Assembly (NCBI GenBank): GCA_947068385.1 | Contig: CAMTBF010000238.1 | Span: 1-6,158, forward strand | Direction: 5' to 3' | DNA from: an uncultured Lachnospiraceae bacterium | GTDB lineage: Bacteria > Bacillota > Clostridia > Lachnospirales > Lachnospiraceae | DNA: 6,158 bases | Shown here: one piece after another, positions 1-4,968 of the stretch | Layout of the letters: each line of letters starts with the position of its first letter | Position numbering within the stretch: the first letter of the stretch is position 1 | Translations under genes and position numbers: made by a program | The notes under the pieces: generated by a model | What the model was told of the DNA's origin: nothing | The model's database searches: none | The model's input: only the letters and a program-made list of their open reading frames with translations

Positions 1-2
1 TG

Positions 3-107
3 GCATTTAACCGGTCTACGGATATTAGCGGATGGGTAACAGACCCCAAGGGAATCTGCGAGCGTCATGGGAATCCTCCTTGGCAGAAGCTGTTGGATTT
101 ATTATAA
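3..107 (+). CDS. Possible C-terminal tail of an upstream gene (partial)
   Basis: A reading frame is open from the left edge to a TAA at 105-107, giving 34 codons. The peptide looks protein-like: it contains two tryptophans and a GNPPWQKLL stretch near the end. I do not recognise the family and assign no function. A frame of this length can stay open by chance, so the call is tentative. If real, the gene ends inside the promoter of the next operon: the TATAAT at 103-108 overlaps the stop codon. Codon use is mixed, without the strong G/C third-position bias of the peptidase gene further on. Confidence 0.35.
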   Translation, partial: AFNRSTDISGWVTDPKGICERHGNPPWQKLLDLL

Positions 108-108
108 T
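80..108 (+). promoter_or_regulatory. Sigma-A-type promoter of the HTH/zinc-ribbon operon
   Basis: A -35 box TTGGCA (80-85) and a perfect -10 box TATAAT (103-108) are separated by 17 bases, the optimal spacing. Transcription should start near 114-116, giving a leader of about 75 bases before the ATG at 191. The expected transcript start lies downstream of the in-frame ATG at 32, which argues against that earlier start. Confidence 0.8.
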
Positions 109-190
109 CTGTCACAGGGAGGAGCGCAAGCCAAAGATACCAAAGGGTTGGAAAAAGCATAAAACATACTGCTATCAGGAGAAACACAAG

Positions 191-652
191 ATGAATAACA
201 AATCAACCGAGAAACTGGAAGATATCCTAAAGAACGCCTACACGTTCGAAGCCGGGAAATACCTGAAGGAGAACGAAGAAAGTCTCCTGCGGGAGGACAG
301 GCCCTTCTGCGTCTACATAAAGGAACTGATTCGGGAGAAGAACCTGCGCCAGCAGGACATCTTCATCCAGGCCGATATCCCGGAGCGCTATGGCTACAAG
401 CTACTCTCCGGGGAGAAGCGCACCCGCCAGAGGGACGTGATACTGCGCATCTGCTACGCCGCGGAGCTGACGCTGGAGGAGACCCAGCATGCCCTGATGC
501 TCTATGGCATGTCGCCGCTGTACGCCCGAATCCCGCGGGATGCCGTCCTGATGATAGCTTTCAATCGACACGCCGGCAATATCCTGGACGTGAACGCCAT
601 GCTGAAGGAGCAGGGGATGGAGCTGCTGCGCACCAGCGGAGCACAGGAGTAA
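191..652 (+). CDS. Atypical XRE-like helix-turn-helix protein
   Basis: This gene encodes a 153-residue soluble protein. Residues 41-106 resemble a divergent XRE/Cro-type HTH: a helix around VYIKELIREKN, a second around QQDIFIQADI, a recognition-helix-like YGYKLLSGEKR, then RDVILRICYA and LTLEETQHAL. The C-terminal third (Y-x-RIPRDAVL, then N-x-ML at about 135-138) matches a pattern I know from a common Clostridia family of small HTH proteins, often encoded beside signalling proteins such as Ser/Thr kinases or FHA proteins. DNA binding is plausible but the fold is degenerate, so a protein-interaction role is possible. The start at 191 is chosen because AGGAG (177-181) sits 9 bases upstream and the reading-frame extension from ATG 32 crosses the promoter. 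It is cotranscribed with the gene at 683, 30 bases downstream. There are no membrane segments. Confidence 0.82.
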   Translation: MNNKSTEKLEDILKNAYTFEAGKYLKENEESLLREDRPFCVYIKELIREKNLRQQDIFIQADIPERYGYKLLSGEKRTRQRDVILRICYAAELTLEETQHALMLYGMSPLYARIPRDAVLMIAFNRHAGNILDVNAMLKEQGMELLRTSGAQE

Positions 653-682
653 GACAAAAAACACGAAAGTGAGGAGAACAAT

Positions 683-1591
683 ATGGCTAAAGTATGCCCA
701 AAGTGCGGGAGGGAGTTTGAGAACAGCCGTACAAAGTGCCCGATATGTAAAATCGATTTGGTCAGTGATGGAATCGACAACTCGGAATCAGCAAGGATGG
801 AGAGACTGGAAAGATTGCGGCAACAGCAAGGGAGGGGACAGGGAGCACAGCCGAGGCAAACACAGGCGACAGCGCAGACAAGGCAGAATAGCGGAGGGAC
901 ACCGACAGCTCAAAGGAGCCTCCAGGCGGCTCCCATAAAGGACGGGCCGTCCGGCTTGAGCATCACGGCATTGGTGTTTTCTTTGTTAGGGTGCTTTTCC
1001 GTGGTCGGGCTTGTGCTTGGCATTGTGGACTTGTGCATCAATAAGCACAGGAAGAAGGTCTGCTCTGTTCTTGCATTGGTATTTTCAGGACTTTGGATAA
1101 TCGGCATGGCGGCTTTTTTCGGAGGGAGCGATACACCGAACAGGCCAAAGGTAGCGGGCAATAACAATTCTCCTAAGCAGTATTCTGTTGGAAATACAAT
1201 TTCAGGAGACGATTGGAAAATCAAGTTGGAATCTGCAAAAATGTATGATGAGATAAGCGGGAAATATTATAATGATGTCCCGGCGGAGGGGAAGAAATAT
1301 CTTGTTCTGTTCTTTGAGGTAGAAAATGTTTCAAACAAGGACGATTATTTCAACTACCTCTTCCTGGAATCCTACTTGGATGGATACAGTACAGACTCTG
1401 TCATAACATTGAATGAGCCAGAGGGATATGGAAGACTGGCAGGGGATGTCGCTGCAGGGAAGAAGATGAAAGGATGTCTAAAATATGAAGTCAGCCCAAG
1501 CTGGAGCGAACTGGAGGTTTCTTACAAGGAATGGATCGGGACTTCTGACAAAATCGCTACATTTGTCGTGACACCAGATAATGTGAGGTAA
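683..1591 (+). CDS. Zinc-ribbon membrane protein with DUF4190-like TM pair and DUF4352-like outer domain
   Basis: The 302-residue product has four parts. Residues 5-22 form a CPKC...CPIC zinc ribbon (C5, C8, C19, C22). Residues 35-88 are a low-complexity linker rich in Gln, Arg and Thr. Two membrane segments at about 91-118 and 127-147 are separated by a short basic loop (NKHRKK), resembling DUF4190. The C-terminal domain at about 168-298 (VGNTISGDDWKI, YLVLFFEVEN) resembles the beta-sandwich DUF4352/DUF5067 domains found outside the membrane. Two membrane passes place the ribbon and the C-terminal domain on the same side, so topology is uncertain if both transmembrane helices cross fully. 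GAGGAG (671-676) lies 6 bases before the ATG. The gene follows the HTH gene in one operon and ends before a terminator. The function is unknown; envelope sensing or scaffolding is an inference. The 3' half is markedly AT-richer than the rest of the window. Confidence 0.87.
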   Translation: MAKVCPKCGREFENSRTKCPICKIDLVSDGIDNSESARMERLERLRQQQGRGQGAQPRQTQATAQTRQNSGGTPTAQRSLQAAPIKDGPSGLSITALVFSLLGCFSVVGLVLGIVDLCINKHRKKVCSVLALVFSGLWIIGMAAFFGGSDTPNRPKVAGNNNSPKQYSVGNTISGDDWKIKLESAKMYDEISGKYYNDVPAEGKKYLVLFFEVENVSNKDDYFNYLFLESYLDGYSTDSVITLNEPEGYGRLAGDVAAGKKMKGCLKYEVSPSWSELEVSYKEWIGTSDKIATFVVTPDNVR

Positions 1592-1687
1592 GGGTATCAA
1601 AAACAAGAAGAAAAAGCCGGGAATCAGGGAAATCGCATGTGGGGATAAGAGCATGATGGAGATAGTGGTCTGACCCCGGCCAATGAG

Positions 1688-1731
1688 AAACTCCGGGGAA
1701 TCCGCCCGCAGGCGAACCTCCCGGAGTTTTT
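1688..1731 (+). terminator. Rho-independent terminator of the HTH/zinc-ribbon operon
   Basis: A perfect 10-bp stem pairs 1688-1697 (AAACTCCGGG) with 1720-1729 (CCCGGAGTTT). Inside it is a second small hairpin, CGCC (1703-1706) with GGCG (1711-1714) and loop CGCA. Five T residues run from 1727 to 1731. On the opposite strand the same hairpin is followed only by TTTCTC, so it may also end the convergent minus-strand gene, but less efficiently. Confidence 0.85.
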
Positions 1732-1761
1732 GCGTACATGGATGACAGACCGTACAGAACC

Positions 1762-2871
1762 TTACTCCTGCCCGTCCACAGAGGAGCCTGCCTGGGCGGG
1801 ATCCACTGCCGTGTGCTCGCAGGTATTGTAGCGCAGCTGCAGGAACTGGGCGCGGTCCTTGTTATAAAGCTTCTTCAGCTCGTCGGAATAGCCCACCACC
1901 ACCCAGGGCAGCGTGGCGTTGAAATGGTTCAGCATATCCTGGGCCACGGCCTCGTTGGCCACGGCGAAGGTAAGCCCCTTGGGGGCGGTCTCGCCGTACA
2001 CCATCACGTTGTAGGTGGTGCCGGTCTTGACGCCGTTGGTGCGGTGGGTCACCGTGTTCTGGTAAGCCCACATCATCTTGTTGTTGGGGATCGCCCTGGG
2101 GACGGAGCCTGCCGTATAGTAGGTCATCAGTCTGCCTACCCGGAGCGTCCCCTTCTTGTCGAAGAACTTGGCGCTCCTGAAATCGGACTCGATGGAGGGC
2201 TCCGTGAAGCCCGCGTCCGCGATGTCCTTGTGGAGCTTCTTCAGCGCCCCGCCGCTGGCCGCGCTGGCAATCCGGACGATGCCGTAGACCAGGAGGACGA
2301 CGCCTGCAGCGAACAGCACTACATAGATTAGGGTGGCAGGCTGCCACATGTAGTCGATGTAATAGGGAAGGGTCTCAGCCTCGATATCCTCGTCCGTCCA
2401 GCCGAACTCCTTGAGGTAATCCTTGAAATAGTACATCTCCTCGCTGTCCAGCTTCTTGATCTTGCCGTAGAAGGTCATGGGCGTGGTGGTGCCGCCCTCC
2501 GCGGTGGCCATGGCCATGTCGTCCAGCTCGGCACCGAATTTGGCGGGAACCTTGATGGACATGAAGCGGTCGTCCAGCTCCTCGCCGTCCCTGGTCAGGA
2601 TGACGTAATAATAATGGGTGGTAGTGGTGGCATTGGTCTTCGTGTTCTTGGAGTACTCTTCCAGATAGCAGGCGAAGTTGTAGGCCAGGTCTATCTTTAC
2701 GACCTGGTTGTTGATCTTGCCCGGCTCCAGGGTGGAGAAGTCCACATAGCCCGTGACGACCTGGAGCGCGCTCACCGCGTTCCAGCCTGCCAGCACCACG
2801 CCTGCCAGGATCAGGATGATGGACCAGGCGAGAGTGCCCTTCAATGTCCGTTTCTTCAACTCTTCAAACAT
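1762..2871 (-). CDS. Two-pass membrane protein, DUF6709-like
   Basis: This gene encodes 369 residues. A short basic N-terminus (MFEELKKRTLKG) precedes membrane segment 1 at about 13-36. A large loop of about 140 residues (37-177) follows, with a TTTT/HYYY stretch near 82-89. Membrane segment 2 is at about 179-203, and a C-terminal domain of about 165 residues completes the protein. By the positive-inside rule the termini should be cytoplasmic and the loop outside. The C-terminal part contains VGRLMTYY, VPRAIPNNKMMWAYQ, THRTNG and WVVVGYSDELKKLYNKDR. I recall this block as typical of DUF6709 proteins from Clostridia, but could not search to confirm. No catalytic motif is evident and the function is unknown. 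The start is supported by GGAGGG (minus strand, 2884-2879) 7 bases upstream. It is monocistronic here, convergent with the zinc-ribbon gene and divergent from the peptidase gene. Confidence 0.87.
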   Translation of the reverse strand: MFEELKKRTLKGTLAWSIILILAGVVLAGWNAVSALQVVTGYVDFSTLEPGKINNQVVKIDLAYNFACYLEEYSKNTKTNATTTTHYYYVILTRDGEELDDRFMSIKVPAKFGAELDDMAMATAEGGTTTPMTFYGKIKKLDSEEMYYFKDYLKEFGWTDEDIEAETLPYYIDYMWQPATLIYVVLFAAGVVLLVYGIVRIASAASGGALKKLHKDIADAGFTEPSIESDFRSAKFFDKKGTLRVGRLMTYYTAGSVPRAIPNNKMMWAYQNTVTHRTNGVKTGTTYNVMVYGETAPKGLTFAVANEAVAQDMLNHFNATLPWVVVGYSDELKKLYNKDRAQFLQLRYNTCEHTAVDPAQAGSSVDGQE

Positions 2872-2921
2872 GTTTTTTCCCTCCGAATTGTTTATGAAAA
2901 TATGTAAAAAAAGTTATCTTC

Positions 2922-2950
2922 ATTCTATCACCGGCATATGCAAACCGCAA
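2922..2950 (-). promoter_or_regulatory. Promoter of the DUF6709-like gene
   Basis: Read on the minus strand, TTGCGG (2950-2945) is followed after 17 bases by TAGAAT (2927-2922). A TGA just before the -10 box gives an extended -10 (TGnTAGAAT). The predicted leader to the ATG at 2871 is about 45 bases and contains the strong GGAGGG ribosome site. Confidence 0.65.
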
Positions 2951-3032
2951 GATGCAGCTTACATAATTTTTTTATGGAAAATAAAGACAAATTTCACAAT
3001 ATTGAATGGAAGCCCGCAGCTGCGCAAATAGC

Positions 3033-3060
3033 TTGAAAAAGCCGTGGAATCTGCTATAAT
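3033..3060 (+). promoter_or_regulatory. Promoter of the M3 oligoendopeptidase gene
   Basis: TTGAAA (3033-3038) and a perfect TATAAT (3055-3060) are 16 bases apart, with TGC directly before the -10 box (extended -10). Transcription should begin near 3067, leaving a purine-rich leader of about 70 bases. A 10-base palindrome, CGCAGCTGCG (3015-3024), lies 8 bases upstream of the -35 box and could be a protein-binding site. The ATG at 3044 lies inside this promoter, so it cannot be the start for transcripts made here. Confidence 0.8.
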
Positions 3061-3136
3061 GGGAACGATGACGGAAAGCGGCTCCGGAGATCCATTAGGA
3101 GAAGCGGAAAATAACAGGAAAGAGAGAGGAAACAGG

Positions 3137-4810
3137 ATGAAATTCAAGGATATGCCATATGAGCGCGTGGACTTCGACCAGGTGGAGAAGGAGATGAGGG
3201 CCCTGATGGAGGCCTTCGACAGCGCGAAGGACGGCGAGGAGCAGTTCGCGGTGCATCAGAGGTACTACGCCCTCACGGACAGGGTGGGCACCCAGATGAC
3301 CATCGCCCACATCCGCTACGACGCGGACACCACGGACGAATTCTACAGCGCGGAGCATGACTACTACAACGAGAAATCCCCCGTCTACCACAACCTGGCC
3401 CTGGAATATGAGAAGAAGCTCTATGCTTCCCCCTACCGGGACAAGCTGGTGGAGAAGATCGGCCCCGTGGCCTTCAAGAACATGGAGATCGCCCAGAAGG
3501 CCATGGACGAGAGGCTGATCCCCCTGATGCAGGAGGAGAACAGCCTCACCACCGAGTACAGCAAGCTCATAGCGGGGGCAAAGATTCCCTTTGACGGGCA
3601 GGAACTGAACCTGTCCCTGCTGCGCCCCTACACCGTGCACCGGGACAGGAGCGTGCGCGCCGCCGCCTGGAAGGCCCAGAGCGGATTCTTCGCCGCCAAC
3701 GCCCAGACCCTGGACGAAATCTACGACAAGCTGGTGAAGAACCGCACCGCCCAGGCGAAAGCGCTTGGGTACGACAACTACCTGGAGCTGGGGTACTACC
3801 GCATGTGCCGCAACTGCTACGGGCGGGAGGAGGTGGAGAGCTTCCGGAAGCAGGTGAAGGAGGACTTCGTGCCCTTCGCGGAGAAGCTCCACGACCGCAG
3901 GAGGCAGCGCCTGGGACTGGAGAAGCTCAGCTGCATCGACACGGCGGTCTACTTCAAGGAGGGCAATCCCGCGCCCACAGGCACGCCCCAGGAGATCCTG
4001 GAGGCAGGGCGGAGGATGTACAGCGAGCTCTCCCCGGAGACGAAAGAATTCTACGGCTTCATGATGGAAAATGAGCTGTTCGACGTATTCGGGCGCAAGA
4101 ACAAGCGGGCCGGGGGCTACATGACCTATATGCCGGTGTACCAGTCCCCCTTCGTGTTCGCCAATTTCAACGGCACCAGCGGGGACGTGGACGTGATCAC
4201 CCATGAGTGCGGCCACGCCTTCCAGGGGTGGCTTGCCGGCAAGGACCCCATCAGGGAGCACTCCGACATCACCATGGAGACCGCGGAGATCCACTCCATG
4301 TCCATGGAGTTCTTCGCCCAGGAATGGATGCCCCTGTTCTTCGGGGAGCGGGCCCAGGACTATATCGAGATGCACTTGGAAGACGCGGCTGCCTTCATCC
4401 CCTACGGCTGCATGGTGGACGAGTTCCAGCACATCGCCTATGAGAACCCGGACATGGCCCCGGCGGAGCGGCATGCCGCGTGGCTGGAGCTGGAGCGGCA
4501 GTACAGGCCCCACCAGGACTACGGCGACGATCCCTTCTTCGGGAAGGGCGGCTTCTGGCAGAGGCAGCAGCATATCTACACCTCGCCCCTGTACTACATC
4601 GACTACAGCCTGGCCCAGAGCTGCGCGCTGCAGTACAAGGTGAAGATGGACGCGGACTTCGAGGGGGCCTGGGCCAGCTACCTGAAGCTCTGCAGGCTCT
4701 CCGCCAGCGATTTCTTCACCAATATGGTCAAGGAAGTGGGCCTGGACAGCCCCTTTGAGGCCGGCTGCATGAAAAATATCGTGGAAAAGCTTGAAAAATA
4801 TGTGAAATAG
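3137..4810 (+). CDS. M3 family oligoendopeptidase (zinc metallopeptidase)
   Basis: The product is a 557-residue cytoplasmic peptidase expected to cleave short peptides. The zinc site is the HECGH motif (H356, E357, H360). The third ligand is probably E384 in TAEIHS, 28 residues after the first His, matching the spacing in M3 enzymes such as thimet oligopeptidase. H479 and the tyrosine-rich block to Y490 lie where the family carries substrate- and transition-state-binding His and Tyr. The length and HECGHAFQGW style fit the M3 subgroup distinct from classical PepF (which is about 600 residues), so I give no gene symbol. There is no signal peptide or membrane segment. The start at 3137 has GAGAGGA (3124-3130) 6 bases upstream and yields the expected MKFKDMPYERV N-terminus; in-frame ATGs at 3044 and 3068 fall in the promoter or at the transcript start. 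Third codon positions are strongly G/C-biased. No terminator is visible after the stop. Confidence 0.95.
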   Translation: MKFKDMPYERVDFDQVEKEMRALMEAFDSAKDGEEQFAVHQRYYALTDRVGTQMTIAHIRYDADTTDEFYSAEHDYYNEKSPVYHNLALEYEKKLYASPYRDKLVEKIGPVAFKNMEIAQKAMDERLIPLMQEENSLTTEYSKLIAGAKIPFDGQELNLSLLRPYTVHRDRSVRAAAWKAQSGFFAANAQTLDEIYDKLVKNRTAQAKALGYDNYLELGYYRMCRNCYGREEVESFRKQVKEDFVPFAEKLHDRRRQRLGLEKLSCIDTAVYFKEGNPAPTGTPQEILEAGRRMYSELSPETKEFYGFMMENELFDVFGRKNKRAGGYMTYMPVYQSPFVFANFNGTSGDVDVITHECGHAFQGWLAGKDPIREHSDITMETAEIHSMSMEFFAQEWMPLFFGERAQDYIEMHLEDAAAFIPYGCMVDEFQHIAYENPDMAPAERHAAWLELERQYRPHQDYGDDPFFGKGGFWQRQQHIYTSPLYYIDYSLAQSCALQYKVKMDADFEGAWASYLKLCRLSASDFFTNMVKEVGLDSPFEAGCMKNIVEKLEKYVK

Positions 4811-4811
4811 C

Positions 4812-4840
4812 TTTTCGGACGCGCGAAATCATGGTAAAAT
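4812..4840 (+). promoter_or_regulatory. Probable promoter of the foldase gene
   Basis: An extended -10 element TGGTAAAAT (4832-4840) lies just after the peptidase stop codon. The -35 region is poor: TTTTCG at 4812-4817 has 17-base spacing, and TTCGGA at 4814-4819 has 15. Transcription would start near 4847, just before the two GC hairpins of the leader. With no terminator upstream, readthrough from the peptidase gene could also supply transcripts. Confidence 0.45.
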
Positions 4841-4851
4841 AAGTCGGTGTG

Positions 4852-4894
4852 GGCGGCGAGGCCGCCATGGGATACGGAACCGGCCAGGGGCCGG
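4852..4894 (+). promoter_or_regulatory. Two tight GC hairpins in the foldase gene leader
   Basis: Hairpin 1 pairs GGCGGC (4852-4857) with GCCGCC (4861-4866) across loop GAG. Hairpin 2 pairs CCGGCC (4880-4885) with GGCCGG (4889-4894) across loop AGG. Each has a perfect 6-bp GC stem with a 3-base loop. Neither is followed by a T run, so they are not intrinsic terminators. They could stabilise the 5' end of the mRNA or affect ribosome access. I do not recognise a known riboswitch. Confidence 0.6.
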
Positions 4895-4951
4895 AATGAG
4901 AGAGGAACCGGAATGAGAAAGGATCCGGAATCAAGAGAGGAACCGGAATAA
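4867..4951 (+). other. Chain of three mini reading frames in the foldase leader
   Basis: Three tiny frames follow one another with ATGA stop/start overlaps: 4867-4899 (MGYGTGQGPE), 4896-4916 (MREEPE) and 4913-4951 (MRKDPESREEPE). The third has a good ribosome site, GAGAGG at 4900-4905, 7 bases before its ATG; the first has GAGG 5 bases before its ATG. They end 17 bases before the foldase ATG. The frames follow automatically from the repeat unit containing ATGA. Whether they are translated is unknown. Confidence 0.4.
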
Positions 4952-4955
4952 GAAA
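4887..4955 (+). repeat. Tandem 17-base purine-rich repeat, four units
   Basis: Four imperfect direct copies are adjacent: 4887-4903 (GGGGCCGGAATGAGAGA), 4904-4920 (GGAACCGGAATGAGAAA), 4921-4938 (GGATCCGGAATCAAGAGA, 18 bases) and 4939-4955 (GGAACCGGAATAAGAAA). Each junction forms a Shine-Dalgarno-like run such as GAGAGGA or GAAAGGA. The final junction is the actual ribosome site of the foldase gene. The leader probably grew by slippage or unequal recombination of a segment that contained the ribosome site. Confidence 0.85.
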
Positions 4956-4968
4956 GGAGACATTCGGC

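Noticed and set aside
32..190. N-terminal extension of the HTH protein from the ATG at 32
   Set aside because: The promoter at 80-108 would start transcripts after this ATG, there is no good ribosome site before it, and the ATG at 191 has AGGAG at the right distance.
1616..1680. Possible long-range stem GCCGGG (1616-1621) with CCCGGC (1675-1680) after the zinc-ribbon gene
   Set aside because: Only 6 bp with a loop of more than 50 bases and no T run; the hairpin at 1688-1731 is a far better terminator.
1738..2331. A 197-residue plus-strand open frame opposite the DUF6709-like gene
   Set aside because: It starts inside the terminator region, is His/Gly/Val-rich without a recognisable domain, and lies antisense to a well-supported gene with a promoter and ribosome site.
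3044..3136. N-terminal extension of the peptidase from the ATG at 3044 or 3068
   Set aside because: The first ATG lies between the -35 and -10 boxes and the second sits at the predicted transcript start. The ATG at 3137 has a proper ribosome site and gives the family-like N-terminus.
3095..4573. A 492-residue open frame on the minus strand opposite the peptidase gene
   Set aside because: It is a shadow of the G/C-biased third positions of the peptidase gene. It encodes a low-complexity Val/Leu/His/Gly-rich sequence without domains, and the opposite frame is clearly an M3 peptidase.
4852..4894. GC hairpins after the peptidase gene as its transcription terminator
   Set aside because: Neither stem is followed by a T run; the following bases are purine-rich. 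They fit better as part of the foldase leader.
4887..4955. Tandem repeats as a CRISPR array
   Set aside because: The units are 17-18 bases long, directly adjacent without spacers, and lie in a gene leader.
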